A stretch of 64,000 nt of DNA from Ascaphus truei. Taxonomy: Eukaryota > Chordata > Amphibia > Anura > Ascaphidae. The position numbers and the translations under genes were made by a program. The stretch is from contig CM071574.1 of assembly GCA_036426205.1 (NCBI GenBank), positions 12,666,373 through 12,730,372 of the forward strand, read 5' to 3'. Every line of letters begins with the position of its first letter. The first letter of the stretch is position 1. Of the stretch, positions 1 through 11,772 are shown piece after piece. The notes below the pieces were generated by a model. The model searched no databases. It was not told the origin of the DNA and saw only the letters and a list, made by a program, of their open reading frames with translations.

Positions 1-1185
1 ATTATGTTATAACCGTTTACCTGTATGTTATTAAATGCATTTCTTTTGGTAAATTACCAATATACAACATCTGCCATCCATTTGAAAACACAGCTTTTTA
101 AAGAATTCTTTGTTTTGGCAAAAAACACTGTTACTGTACCTTGCCCAACAGTAAATACTTATATATCAAACATATTTGTGGTATTTCTCTTACATAGCCA
201 TTGCTGTGTCAGATTTTAAACTTGCATAGAAAATACAGGCTTGTGACGAATACAATCTCTCTGAACATTTTCAAATTCCTTCATTAGTGAGCGGAAGATC
301 ATGTCACATGATAGATCGTGTTTATATATGTCTACAACCTTGTTGCTCTGAACTTTTAAAATCATTATGTTAAAGAGCATTTGTTTAAAATGCAGTATTT
401 CTGTGATTTAATGTGTAATTCCTTCTTGCAGACATTTATTATGTTTAGCCTGAAATTATAATTTTCCTGCATATTGGTTCTCAGGATCCCTCTATTTCTT
501 CAATGGTTGTGCCAACTGTGACGTGCCTATGTAATCTATACCTATGAGCAAAACCATTGCCAGCAAAGTGGGGGTTTGAGATCTGGTTGTTAACACACAA
601 GAATGGATAAAGTGCATATGGTACTAAAAAAATTCAAAAGATAGTAATAAATATCATAAATATGATTTCTGATGTATGTTCCTTCATTTTAGTAGCCTAA
701 AAAAAATGTTCCTGAAAAGATAGATTGCTTTTTTGAGACAAATAGTGAAAGAAGCACAGTTGTATTGGAAGTGTATGTAGGTGAATAATTAGTGCATATA
801 CTGTACAGTAGGTGACTCAGTAATTTCTACAAATATATAATATATGTGTTCTATTTTTATCAGTGTTGAAAGTTTTAAAAGCGCTGAGCACATCTTTTTG
901 AAACTCCCCTGCAGGTCTGAAATAGAGTATTACAGTCAACAAAAAAATCACTATTTACTACTGAGCCAATCAATAAATGCCAGGTGTTCATTTCTGGTTT
1001 TACCGTAGCTATTCCCCAAATATACAACTGTACTTGTCTTGTTTATCAACCGTCCAACTACTGTATAACCCAGTCACATTTTGTTATAACTCTGGCACAC
1101 AGCTAACATTGATATAAAGTTACTTTGGAGCATTTCCATTAGTAACTATCATGTCATATTCATTGCTTTAATTATTTAGAAATAT
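1..1185. other. AT-rich presumed intronic sequence
   Basis: No exon, RNA gene or recognisable repeat was found here. The short open frame near the left edge (25-219) has no recognisable domain, no splice context and AT-driven composition, so it is not called as a gene. The assignment to an intron is inferred from the RhoGAP exon 35 kb downstream. Confidence 0.5.
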
Positions 1186-1523
1186 ATGTAGCTCCCTTTC
1201 CCCCGTGGCTAGGGTGACTACGTGTGGTGCTTTACCTGATGGCTCACAGGAGGCCTGAACCTCCACTGCAGGGAGCCTGGGGTGTACCTGATTTGTTCCT
1301 CCACCTGTGAGTGATCCTATTTGAAACTCACAAGCCCTTTATCCCCTGTACCCAATTTTCCTACTTTATCTGTCCATGAAATGTCTGTGAAGTGACTGTA
1401 TAACCCTGTTCTTTTATTGTAACCATGTATTTTTTATAACTCTGTGCCCAGGACATACTTGAAAACGAGAGGTATCTCTCAATATATTACTTCCTGGTAA
1501 AACATTTTTATAAATAAATAAAC
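1186..1523 (+). repeat. Retroposon 3' end with TAAA tail
   Basis: The block ends with the motif TTACTTCCTGGTAAAAC followed by a TAAATAAATAAA tail at about 1510-1523, which is the layout of a LINE/SINE 3' end in plus orientation. The same ending occurs in reverse complement near 58590-58645, so it is a dispersed family. The 5' boundary is a guess, based on where the sequence changes from AT-rich intron near 1185. No coding potential remains. Confidence 0.6.
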
Positions 1524-2585
1524 GCTGGATAGTCCCTTCACAGGACCCAATACAATAAATACACACGCAGTATATAGTAACAGGTTTACTGAACATGTAA
1601 CTTATAGCACTCTAATGCATACCATACATATATGTACATAGACCCTCGCAGAGTATAACCACAATACTTGGGTGCAGGGGCACCAGTGTCCCAGTGTCCA
1701 GCCCACAATTGTCACTCCCACCACAAGTGTGTGTTACAGTGCTGCCCACAGTAAGAGTGTTGTCGTTGGTGCATTTGTCTGTGATACCTCCCGGGCGCTC
1801 CAGCACCCGGTACCGCTGACTAAGGAAAGGTCCCTTCTGTCCCACGCAGTCATCGTCGTTGGTGATGGCGTCCACCTCTACGTGGGGTGGACTCCAGCTG
1901 GAGCGTCCCACCATCAAGAGTCTCTAAGCCTTGCGAGGGAGGTCTGGTCCCAGGCCACAGGTCACAATCACTGCGCGGCGTTGCTGCTTTGTCCCTGACA
2001 CTACACACACTACAGGGGCAATATTCCTGTCTATAGGGGCTGTCCCTGACGTAACCACAATCTATGTGGGAGTTGGGGCCTAGCTGGGGCCTATAAGGGT
2101 GTCTCTGGCCTTGTTCAGGGGCCACAGACACCCTGAACACACCCTCACTCTTCCGTGTCCAAGCTCCGACTGACCTGGCTTCTAGCACACCAAATGTAGC
2201 AATTCTAGGAGCAGAGGATTGCTGCAGCCCTATTGGCTGATCTGTGGCACTGATCTAGCAGCCCTGGGGGCTGTTGGGGATTGTAGTTCCCCTGCGGAGT
2301 TCCATATAATGGCAGCCGCTCATACTATCCAATGCGCATGCGCGCACATCACCAAATGGCCCTATAACTTGCTTCTGTTCATGTGCCAATCTCGCGCATG
2401 CGCACTGATACCCAACATGGCGGCGCCCTGCGAAAGGAGCCACTGCGGACCTCCGGCGACACGCTCGCCCCTGCTACCCCCTTCCGCTGCTCTCTGCATC
2501 ACCAGGCGTGTCCATGCCTTGCCTGCGGCACCCTCGTGCCTCCGCTGTAAGATAAGGGGGAAGACAAGGGGACCCAGAGGGGACT
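1524..2585 (-). mobile_element. GC-rich block, possible LTR-type element remnant
   Basis: This 1-kb block is far richer in GC and CpG than its surroundings, with repeated GCGCATGCGC-like motifs around 2330-2405. On the minus strand it holds an internal GCTACA-3' boundary at about 2194, followed by TTTGGTGTGCTAG, which could be an LTR end and primer-binding site. This is weak evidence: no second LTR, protease or integrase frame was found. Open frames on both strands (1612-2188, 2219-2587) have no recognisable domain. It could instead be a composite of other repeats. Confidence 0.35.
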
Positions 2586-2588
2586 AGG

Positions 2589-2623
2589 CATGTACATGTA
2601 CATTTACATTGTACATGTACATT
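2589..2623. repeat. Short TGTACATGTACA palindromic repeat
   Basis: Two copies of the self-complementary motif TGTACATGTACAT are separated by a few bases, directly after the GC-rich block. They can form a small hairpin and may mark the edge of that block. No function is inferred. Confidence 0.5.
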
Positions 2624-2937
2624 GAAGTGTTAAAAGCTGGTAGAGTTAGAATGGAATCCTGGCCTGAGAAGACCATAGAAGTATGTGTAAATATATTTTG
2701 TGTAGCTGTGATATCATTGCAGTACTGTAAATATGGTTTGTATTAAGGCTGTTGGTAAGCTTCCACTGCTTCAACAATTTTCTTAAATAATTTGTCATCT
2801 TTCATGAAACGTTTACGGTGTAACTTTTGCAAAAGTTAGTCACGGCATGAGAATTCCCTTTTTATAGATATTGATTTATTTTTTTTCAATTGGAGCTGTG
2901 GGCCTGGTTGTAATTATTGATATAAAATATAAAAATC

Positions 2938-3366
2938 TAATAATAATAACTTTATTTCATATACTTCTATTCAAACTCAAAGCACTTCACAGTTACAGTA
3001 TACTGCAAAGCATGCAGAACATACTGTAGGAATTTTTACAGACACAATTCCTACACAGAGAAGCTTGCAATCTATGATGTTGCTGTCTGAAACTTACCTC
3101 CCGTATTTAGTGCAATTTATTTATTTTACAGTGCACTTTGACAAGGTTTATTTTATATTTTAGTTTCACCGGTTTTTATTTTTACTCGTTGGAAACCAAT
3201 GAGTAAATTTGTTCCTCTGATTGGCTGTAAAACCGGTCAAAAAGAGGCTGTCTGAGGTACAGGGAGATATGGTGTTTTGCACAAGGTCATAGGTAGCTGA
3301 TCTTGGGAATTGAACCAAGTTATTCATTCAACCTCAGTGTCTTTACTCACTGAGCCACCTCTTGGG
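2938..3366 (-). mobile_element. CORE/MIR-like tRNA-derived SINE with insertion
   Basis: Read on the minus strand, the element starts near 3366 with GTGGCTCAGTGAGTAAAGAC (A-box region). It continues with a B-box-like GGTTCAATTCC and a CTATGACCTTGTGCAA core that resembles the MIR/CORE domain, and it ends with an AATAA/TTATTATTATTA tail at about 2938-2950. An unrelated stretch of roughly 150 bases (about 3095-3245) interrupts it. It is the same family as the plus-strand SINE at 6348-6560. It has no protein. Confidence 0.7.
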
Positions 3367-3444
3367 TACTATGTATTTGTAATGTACTTCATCTTACTAG
3401 ACGTAAAATGAAGACAAAATGTTATCTAATTTGTTACTTGTACC

Positions 3445-3788
3445 TAGAGATCAGCAAAAGTGTCAAAATTCGATTCCGGAAATTCCGCGGATTATTTTGA
3501 CGAAATTCATTCCACACACCGGTTTTTCGTGCTTGACGATCCGGGCAGATTCATTCGAATTCGCCATTGACTGCAATCCAGAAAATGTACGACAATCCGC
3601 AGGTGGATTCAGAATCCGTCTGCGGATTGTCAAAAATTCTTCCGGGATCAGTTTTTTGATCGCCTGAAAAAAAAAATCTGCAATTGTGGATTTCACTTTT
3701 GAAGAGTGATCTGAGGAAATCAATGGATCAAAGGAACTGCCGGATTCGAGGGGGATTCAAATGCGTGAAACAAATTTGCCCATCTCTA
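3445..3788. mobile_element. hAT-like MITE (AGAGATG family) with 8-bp TSD
   Basis: The element begins TAGAGATCAGC and ends GCCCATCTCTA, which are imperfect terminal inverted repeats. It is flanked by a perfect 8-bp direct repeat, CTTGTACC, at 3437-3444 and 3789-3796. An 8-bp target duplication with TAGAGATG-type ends is typical of non-autonomous hAT transposons. The interior is rich in short AATCCGC/GCGGATT inverted motifs and has no transposase. The 82- and 86-residue frames across it are translations of the repeat. Confidence 0.88.
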
Positions 3789-3796
3789 CTTGTACC

Positions 3797-6345
3797 CAAG
3801 TCATGTTATATGACTATTACAATAAAATGTAGCAAACCAGAAACACAAAAAAGCGTTTAAACAGAAAAACACTGAACTTTCTATTTGCTGTATGATTTTG
3901 TTTTTGCTCTCCTAAATTTCCTTGCAGATGCTTGGCCTGTCTCCTAACTCATGCTAATTATATTCATAATTAAATGTTAAACAAGACTTGACTGAAGCCA
4001 ACTGGCTTGCACAGGTGTCTTTGTGTATGAATGGCTTACTGCATATACTGTATAATAAATCTTTGGACCCCTATGGACCCTTCTAAGGAGCCACTCAAGG
4101 TGAAAACCCAATGTTAAGAGAAAATATGTATTGCAGTGGAAGTACTGTAGTAAGCAAAAGGACAATAAGCAGTGGGAAATAGAGGAAATAATGCTAATTA
4201 TGTAACAGAGTATATGAAATATATAAAACCATTAAATAGCCATTCTCTTGATCTATGTCTTTTTCTAAGTTCAGTATTCACAATGTATTTGAAACTTCAT
4301 CTTACGATCTAATAATACAAACTCAAGGATATAAGAATCTCAGCAACGTAATTGATATACAGTATGCACATCTTGACATATTTTTCGTGTCCGTTAAAAT
4401 CCATACTGAATACTATAAAGAACAGTGTATATAATTCACCATAACCTAAAGAATCTGCAGATGCCCTAAATAGTTCAGAAGGGCTGAGCTGGCCCAGTTC
4501 ACTCTATTATAGTGTATTAAAAACGTACACAGTGATTAAGTGTTTTTTTTTTTTTGTTTTTTTTCATTTGCGCCTACTTCACATTTTTTCTTTTGCAGTA
4601 TTTATATCACGAGCAAACCTTTTGTTGCATTTACTAAATAAGTAAATGTTTGTAGTTATTACAAACTTCCATGACTCAGTGTAAAACAGCCAATTTACCA
4701 AAAAACCCAGTAAATGAATACAATTGTATAGGTTTAATTCAATTGCTAAATAAGCAATACAACTCTCATAGTTCCTGAAAATTTGATTGATAAACCAATT
4801 TTGTGACTGTGCACACTCTTTTGCACCATTCTACTAAGAAGTTCTTGTTCAAAAATAAAAACAATAAGCATCAAGATATGATGTATTAAAGATTGTTATG
4901 TTAATGTCCTGGACCCCGGGCAGTTTAGATCTTTGCTGACACACCCTCACTAACACATAAACTATTGGATCACACAAAAATACACAACAAGCATACAAAA
5001 AGAAACTCCCAGACATGGGAATATTTCAAAGCTCTCTTCTTTAGATCTGCCTATCACATACAAACTCAAACGCAGTCGTAGTACCAATGAAAGACTCTCT
5101 CAGTTACACTTTGCATTTCCTCTCACCTCTCTATGCAGCCACCACAAATGTTGTAATATACAAAATGTATGTATTTTATATCATGTATTATTGTACTGTG
5201 AAAGATGTAAACTGACTTTTAAATGTAGACAGCATAGCTACTAGTGAGAATGGGAAAATACAGGTCAGTACCATTCTGATTCGCCCCACTGTCTAGGACG
5301 CACTGTGTAGCATGGGTTTGAATAGCTCCTTGTCATGGTGAACGTTAAAGAATGGTTTGTGTTTTCCCAATCAATCAATATGAAGTCAGTGATGTCAACA
5401 CTGACCAATAACTATTTTACATCTAAATTGTTGGAAACTTTACCAATAATACTGGTATGATTAATACATTGAGGTCAGCTCTGTAAAATTATGGAAGAGC
5501 ATACTGATTTGAAAGGCAATAACACTTAGCATTGGGAAATCCCAATTTCTTATGCCAAGAACTTCATACATATATTAATGAAACCTCTTGTCTCAGTGAA
5601 TAGTATTTACCAAAGTAAGCATGAACATTATTTAGGAGATGCTGCAGCTGGATTTGTTCTACTTTATCCAAGATAAATCAAAACTAACCTATTTGTAAAA
5701 TAGTGTAAAGTCAAACAATGATGCCTGTGAACAGTATTAAAGTAAATTAAAGGAATGGAATATAGTACACACCATCATACAAGTATAACCTCTACAGCCT
5801 GCAAGAGAAAGCAGGCGCCAAGAATACTAGGCTGAATTCAGTAGCAGATGTCAAGGTCTGCAGGAAATGTCCAGCAAGCTTAATTTTGCACATGTTCCTG
5901 AGCAACTAAAATGAATACTTTGTGTCATAATTTACAAGCAAATCAGCACTAATAAATCAGAATCATGTAAGAAGTCATGTTGATTATATTCATCTTCCTT
6001 AATATTCATGATAGTAATTTATTTTTATAGTACAGTTACACTGTTATCTTCTCCAATGCTGTAACTTTGAGAAAAGCAAGCTGCATACATAGAAGGTCAA
6101 GAAACCCTGTGAAGATTGTAAAAGTTCATGTACTAAGTATTCATGCTTAGGAGTGTCCGTGTGTTCATTTTAATAGCTTAGATCAAGAGCAAGATTTTCC
6201 CCTGTTGGTTTCAGTAATTTCCATTGTGTTAATGGGTCAAACAGCTTTTCCATCATCTCCACCTACTAGAAGCAGGAATTAAACTCATGTTCATTGTTAA
6301 GGCCAACACCTATACACCTAGAACACTCCTTCCCTCAAAGAGTTA
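3797..6345. other. Presumed intron, nothing recognised
   Basis: AT-rich sequence without a supported exon, RNA gene or clear repeat family. It contains a T-rich run near 4543-4565. Some segments (for example 4900-5160) may be old degraded transposons, but no termini could be identified. Confidence 0.5.
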
Positions 6346-6347
6346 GC

Positions 6348-6560
6348 AACATGAAGTGGCTCATTGAGTAAAGATGCTGACTCTGGCACTAAGTTTAGGT
6401 TCAATTCCCAGTGTCAGCTCCGTGTGACCTTGGACAAGTCACTTTAATACAAGTCACTAAAATAATAAGCTCTGCAGGGCAGGGACAGTATCTGCTAAAT
6501 GTCTCTGTAAAAGTGCTACATAAAAGCTAGCTGCACTATACAAGAACAAATTATTATTAC
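6348..6560 (+). mobile_element. CORE/MIR-like tRNA-derived SINE
   Basis: A tRNA-like head (GTGGCTCATTGAGTAAAGATG) is followed by a Pol III B-box match, GGTTCAATTCC, at about 6401-6411. Next comes the core GTGTGACCTTGGACAAGTCAC, which resembles the MIR/CORE-SINE core. The 3' part, with GCAGGGCAGGGACAG and an ATTATTATTA tail near 6550-6558, resembles the L2-type LINE ends in this window, as expected if a LINE mobilised it. It was presumably transcribed by RNA polymerase III when active. Confidence 0.75.
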
Positions 6561-7194
6561 ATGAGTTACTCTTCCTTTTTTTCTATTCTGCCACATAAAC
6601 AGCAAGTTCTCCAGCTTCCTTCTTCCCTGCAAGACACCAAATAGGTTATTTATTGTTCTAAATTTTCTTCAGTAAATATTGTTAAAATATTCTGTGCATT
6701 CATAATACAAAATACAAATCCTTTAGTGCGTCATTACTTAAGTAGGATGTGTCTGTCTATTGACCAAACGCCAAGAGAAGTTGGGCAAACCTTTTATTTC
6801 TCATGTTTCTGACATATTTATAGTCATTTCTGAACAATTTTTTTCATACATACATACATAAAGTAATAATGGAATTTATTTTATTGAATATTTAAGTTAT
6901 TTTGCTTGTTCATTGCCTTTAAAAGTAGTTTATCTGAAAAATATATTTATCTCAAAATATATATGTACATGTTTCCTTGACTCATAATACTAATAATTTA
7001 TTTTTATAGTAACTATTTTGCTTTGATTCGTTCTGTTTATGTTTTATGGAGGGTCAGTGCATCCTTTACTTATCCATAGTTACTGTGGATAAACCAAGCA
7101 TCCTTTTGCTTCATTGTACCATTTTGAATTAATCCAAGGTCAGTAAAGATGCATGAAGACACACTTGCTTAAAGAAGCATATGAGTAGCACCGT

Positions 7195-7470
7195 GGCTAA
7201 TACTATACACAATACATAAAGCTTGGCCCCCTACAGACACACTTACCTGAATGCCCTCCAAATGTCTCCGTACGTTCTCCCCAGCAATTAGATTGTAAGC
7301 TTCCCGGAGCAGGGACTCCTCTTCCACAATTTTATTTTTATGGCTGAAGCACTTATTCCCGTCATCTGTTATTTGTATTATTTGTTATTTATATGATTGT
7401 CACGTGTAGTACTAATGTGAAGCGCTATGTGAACTAATGGCGCTATATACATAAATACATACATACATGA
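7195..7470 (+). mobile_element. L2-type LINE 3' end fragment
   Basis: The fragment carries the signature AGATTGTAAGCTTCCCGGAG-CAGGGACTCC, then GAAGCGCTATGTG and GGCGCTATATACATAAATAC, and ends in an ATAC repeat tail. This order (TTGTAAGC, CAGGGACTCCT, GCGCTATATA, short tandem tail) recurs at 12925-13075 and 14740-14905 and matches the 3' tails of L2/CR1-group LINEs in frogs. No reverse transcriptase remains, so it is a severely 5'-truncated copy. Confidence 0.65.
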
Positions 7471-7781
7471 AGCTAAGTTTCTTTATCGCTATTGGTCAAA
7501 CAGCTGTTCCGTGTTAAACAACCATTTTCATACGCTTCCATACCATAGCCTTAGACTAAGAAAAAGGCACCAAAGGATTGAAACATCAAATTCCAGTATC
7601 AGAAATGACGTTAATGAGAAATTATGGGTCTTCTTTCATCATGACAAATGTTCAGAAATACAAAATCCCATAACCCCAGCCACCTTTGGGTTTCCTGTAG
7701 GTTCACTAATCATATTACAAATGAATGTGTTTTACATCATTATATGAGGGAGGTTGGACAGACATAGTTATAGGTCATAGA

Positions 7782-8523
7782 AAACAAAAGAAGGACAAGC
7801 GCACGACTCTCATGGTGTAGTATGTAAAAAAATATGTTGTATCATGGTAAAGGTAAGTATTGCACGTACAAAATAGCAGTTCTTTAAAGCATATCATATT
7901 GCGTTTTGATAAGGGTTACCGCAGCACCATCACCAGCTGTTCCCCATGGGCGGTGTGAAGAAGATTATTGTTGCCACACTCTGTCCAGGGTGATGATATC
8001 TGGTGGTGAGAAGCTCCCCAGCTAGACATAACCATCAAGCCGGCGTAACACTCAGCACTCGCACTCACACGGTGACATGTTTTATGATATTGTAAACCCT
8101 GATGAAGTAGTTGTGTACTACAAAACGTGTTGGAACATTTACTTTTGGTCTGTGGACTATATTTGGACTATCTTTGCACTCCTGTGTGAGTGCAGTATCT
8201 CCATCAAGCCCCGGCGACGTATAGGTGACGTTATCAGCTGCCACCGTTGGAGATACACTCGCTGAGTGCTACGCCGGCTTGCTGGTCGTGTCCTGCTTTG
8301 GAGCTTTTCACCACGCGATATCATCGTCCTGGACAGAGTGTGGCACAATAATCGTCTTGCGCCACCCGTGGGGAACAGCTGGTGATAGTTCTGCGGTAAC
8401 CCTTATCAATACACCATATGATATGCTTTAAATAACTGCTATTTTGTATGTGCAATACTTAACTTTACCATAATAAATCTTATTTTTAACATAATACACC
8501 ATGAGAGGCTTGTCCTTTTGTTT
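7782..8523. mobile_element. Foldback DNA transposon, about 740 bp
   Basis: About 270-290 bases at the left end (from AACAAAAGAAGGACAAGC) recur in reverse complement at the right end (to GGCTTGTCCTTTTGTTT). The pairing includes ATGGTGTAGTATGT with ACATAATACACCAT and GCCGGCGTAACACTCAGC with GCTGAGTGCTACGCCGGC. The central spacer (about 8070-8245) contains CCTGATGAAGTAG and ACAAAACGTGTTGG. No transposase is encoded and no target duplication could be fixed, so the superfamily is unknown. The arms have diverged, so insertion is not recent. Confidence 0.8.
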
Positions 8524-8529
8524 AGGTGC

Positions 8530-9296
8530 CTTAGGTTTGCTAACTCAATTTTGTTCTTATGGAAATCCTTTTATGAAGTGTGCGATAGGACTCATTTAAA
8601 ATATACTTTGCATAGCCATTACCAGGGTTTCTCAGGTATGCCCCGCTTCCCCCGCCCTTTCATAGGCCCCTTGAAGTGTGTCACTAGGAGGAGTTTTGTG
8701 GTGCACATTTTGCACATTTCTGTGCACAATTATTTTTCTTTCTTATTTGTGGCAAATAATCCACCAGATCTGAAGTGGCACAAGTTAACATTCTTCACCA
8801 GATGTAAAAAAAAAAAAAAAGTGTTTCTTACATACAGTACGACGCAACTGTGCTCCAAAAACTGGAGCTGTGCTTCAAAACACTTTTCTCTGAGTTAAGA
8901 CCTCGTAGATATGTATGCAAAAAATACAACTTGGAAATGTGGACTTGGCTTGAGGAATATAGAATGGATACAAATAACATTTCCATCTTCTACTAAAACA
9001 AAGGAAAGCATTGTATTTATGTATAACCGCAAAATGATTATACTATTTGTAATCAGGTCTTACTAAAAATAAAGCAGATATTTCAAACCCTTCATAAAAT
9101 AATAACATTACAAACAAACCACATTCATTTTCTCTTTTTTTATATATCACTTTAACATATCCTTGGATTTGCATTCTCAGATTTGACTGACACTGAGTAT
9201 TTTAATAATTTTACAAACTTTGACTGCCAAGAAGTAAGGAGGGGAAACAGTAATGTGTTCTTCCTCACTGACACCACTATTCAATCTTATAGGGGT
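8530..9296. other. Presumed intron, nothing recognised
   Basis: No gene or defined repeat. The 126-residue frame at 8518-8898 ends in a lysine run from a 15-base A tract, has no recognisable domain, and starts inside the end of the foldback element, so it is dismissed as coding sequence. Confidence 0.5.
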
Positions 9297-9300
9297 TTAA

Positions 9301-9760
9301 AGCTGCAGTTCAAGCTGTCGTTGAAAAACAAAATTCAAACAAATCTCATTTGCCATTTGTCAAGTGATTAGCTACGTTGCCAATCGATCTGTTCTCATGT
9401 GATCGATCGGTGAAGATTCGGCTCAGTGTTCACTAAATGCATCTTGGGTCCTCTTCTGCTGCACTGACAGCCAAAGTTCTGTGAAGAAGTTCATGTGACC
9501 AGGCAGGCAGTAGATTCAATTGGTTCACTGCTAGAGAGAGGGAAGGCTCAAAAAGGTGATGCTGTTTCAGAAGGGGAAAGGGATGTGACTTTGTAAATGG
9601 TTGCAATAGGAACAAAAATGCTTGTTACATTAGAATACATTCAACATTTCTTTAAAATTGTTTTATTTTAATTTTTTTAAATGCTACAAGTATTTTCTCA
9701 TAGTTCAGTACTGAGTTATTAAAAAAAAACAGACTTTTAGGATATGCTTGAACTGCAGCT
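9301..9760. mobile_element. piggyBac-like MITE at a TTAA site
   Basis: Inverted ends AGCTGCAGTTCAAGC (9301) and GCTTGAACTGCAGCT (to 9760) are flanked by TTAA on the left (9297-9300) and TTAG, probably a decayed TTAA, on the right. The interior, with ATCGATC motifs near 9384-9410 and ATTTTCTCATAGTTCAGTAC near 9690, matches the copies at 12076-12569 (inverted) and at 49605-50006. TTAA target duplication is the hallmark of piggyBac-type transposition. The element has no transposase and is presumably non-autonomous. Confidence 0.85.
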
Positions 9761-9969
9761 TTAGGAAGAGCAGTTTACTGTCTATAAATTAGTATAACAG
9801 TATGAGTTTTACCACCCTTGCATTTATTTACACTGAGTGCAAATAGCAGCTCAGGTTTATCTCCATTGAATGAAAGACAGGCAAGATCTACGAATTGTGT
9901 GAAAATCTTACTCTTACAAACGTTTTGCAAACTTGCAAGTCTAGACTTTGTCCACGACATTAGCCAACA

Positions 9970-10200
9970 TAGAAAATGTACTAAAAACTCTGGGGCAGAT
10001 TTACTAAGCAACAGTGCAGTGCAGACCTCGTCTTCCAGCACCACAAGACGCCTTACAGCTACCTTTGAATTTACTAAGCATCTGGAAGGTGTGTTACGGC
10101 TTCTAGTCAAAGTGGTCCATCTCCACAAGACATGTTCTGGGAGACAAAGAATGGAGAAGATGCAGTCTGGCATACTCACTGTGCCAAATCACCTTTAATA
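9970..10200. repeat. Possible degraded repeat
   Basis: The sequence starts GGGGCAGATTTACTAAGCA, and the related ATTTACTAAGCATC recurs at about 10070. This suggests a dispersed repeat, but no termini or superfamily could be fixed. Overlapping frames of 126 and 134 residues on opposite strands have no recognisable domain. Confidence 0.3.
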
Positions 10201-10213
10201 GTTTCAGCATTAA

Positions 10214-10505
10214 AGCAGCAATCCCTCCAATAAACCTGTATGAGTTTAACTCCTATATTAGTATATTTCCCCTGAGCATGTCCTGCTCTTTTTTTTTTAA
10301 ACAATGTTTTTCTAGTGTTAATAAAATAAACATGATTTTCTTTAACTTCTATGGTTACCATGGCAATCTTTAAACTGCAATGGACACTTAATATTTAAAA
10401 TGCTCATATCGTCTGAATAAAGAACAGATTTAAAAAAAAAAAAAAAAGTTAAATGGAGGGATCTTTTACAGAAATGCAAAATCATGGTCAGGGAGGACTG
10501 CTGCT
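10214..10505. mobile_element. piggyBac-like MITE, TTAA duplication intact
   Basis: The inverted ends AGCAGCAATCCCTCC and GGGAGGACTGCTGCT are directly flanked by TTAA at 10210-10213 and 10506-10509. The terminal AGC(A/T)GCA pattern and TTAA site relate it to the longer family at 9301 and 12076. The 292-bp interior has no coding capacity and includes an A-rich run near 10431-10447. Confidence 0.85.
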
Positions 10506-10677
10506 TTAAGAAAATGTAGTAAATTGTAACACACACTGACTTAATGCTTAGCGAATTGCATGCAAACTCTGACTAGATTGTTAAAAACAAAATTGTAGCT
10601 GAAAAAGGGCAAGTTTTGCATGGTTCACTGCCTGAGGCGAAGGTTTATCTCTACTTAATACTGTACATGCACTCTTA

Positions 10678-10934
10678 GGCCGCCATTATAGTGCGCGCCA
10701 CCAAAACAAATACCTTGAGTCCAATGAATCTGCGCATAGTGCGCGCGCCCCTTGCAGAGGCGCACCGGAGAGGTTGAATCTTGAGGAGATAAATCAATTT
10801 GTTTTTCGAGCACGACGGCCGCGTCACGGCCCCGTCACGTGAGCGGTTCAGCCAATGAGGATGAACCGCTCACGTGACGTAACTCCTCCTCCCTGTCTCC
10901 TACCGATGCGCGAGCATGCACTGTAATCGCGGCC
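10678..10934. mobile_element. MITE with GGCC ends and CpG-rich interior
   Basis: The ends read GGCCGCCATTATAGTGCG and GCACTGTAATCGCGGCC in inverted orientation, with TTA on both sides (10675-10677 and 10935-10937). An internal hairpin at about 10834-10878 pairs GTCACGTGAGCGGTTCA with TGAACCGCTCACGTGAC. The same hairpin motif occurs near 27495-27520. The ends resemble the elements at 13687 and 25675. A TA or TWA target would suit Tc1/Mariner-like or Harbinger-like origin respectively, and this is not settled. Confidence 0.75.
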
Positions 10935-11019
10935 TTACTGCCTCAGAAAATTCTAGTGGTTCTGTGTATTCTTCATCATTCCACCATCACACCTGTCAAA
11001 GTCAACCAGTGGCCTTGGG

Positions 11020-11156
11020 CAGTGGTGCTCAACTCCAGTCCTCAAGACCCCCCAGTCGTTGACTGAGCCACTGATTGAGCCACCTGTGATTAAGCAGGGA
11101 TATCCTGAAAACCTGACCTGTTGGGGGCTCTTGAGGACTGGAGTTGAGCACCACTG
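11020..11156. mobile_element. hAT-like palindromic MITE (CAGGGGTGG family)
   Basis: The element is almost entirely palindromic: CAGTGGTGCTCAACTCCAGT at the left pairs with ACTGGAGTTGAGCACCACTG at the right, around a centre near 11085. The flanking 8-mers (GCCTTGGG and CCCTAGAG) match at 5 of 8 positions, a weak trace of a target duplication. Three related copies lie at 15550, 16272 and 62088. It encodes nothing. Confidence 0.8.
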
Positions 11157-11772
11157 CCCTAGAGCATCTTCCCAATTCAAACCCCTGCTAAAATGTACTC
11201 ATCCCTCCGGCCATGTGCCTCCTTCCCATTTTCTACAGGGTACGTAAACTTACTTTTTGTATCATTAGTGTCTACAGCTCATCCATAGGTGCTTGTGATT
11301 TGCTTACTTGGCAGGTGGGTATGGCCATGTTTTCCATTGAGTACACGCTACGTTTTCACTTAGTGTGGGGTATCCGGTTCTGAAGCCACCTTCCACATTT
11401 AGTTTTGTTATTGTATTTTACAGCACCACCACCACCTCTACATCTAAACGAATCTATGTTGTGTTTCTTGGTTTTATTAGTACTGTTGCATACTGTATAA
11501 CGAGATCATGATAGGAATTTGATTTTTTTTGTTTGTTTTGTGCTTAATTTTACCTTTCTCAAATTAAAATCACATTACTTGTACATTGGTAATATTTCCC
11601 TCCAATTTGCATAGGGGGAAAAGGAATAGCAAATATTTCCAAGAATAGTCTAACTTGGACAAATTCCCCACCAAATATTTTCAAGTGTGCTTTGAAGATA
11701 CTTTTACAGTCTAGTCATGATCTTTCTGCAGTATTAAAAAAAAGTGATTTCTTTACCCTTATCAATACTCAC

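Noticed and set aside
1612..2587. Opposing 100-residue frames in the GC-rich block
   Set aside because: Both strands are open because of GC-rich composition. No domain is recognisable and the block looks like a retroelement remnant.
7860..8470. Bacterial-style terminators or riboswitches in hairpins
   Set aside because: Hairpins belong to foldback transposon arms in eukaryotic DNA. Operon logic does not apply.
9775..10198. 134- and 126-residue frames on opposite strands
   Set aside because: They overlap almost entirely, have no recognisable domain and no splice signals supporting an exon.
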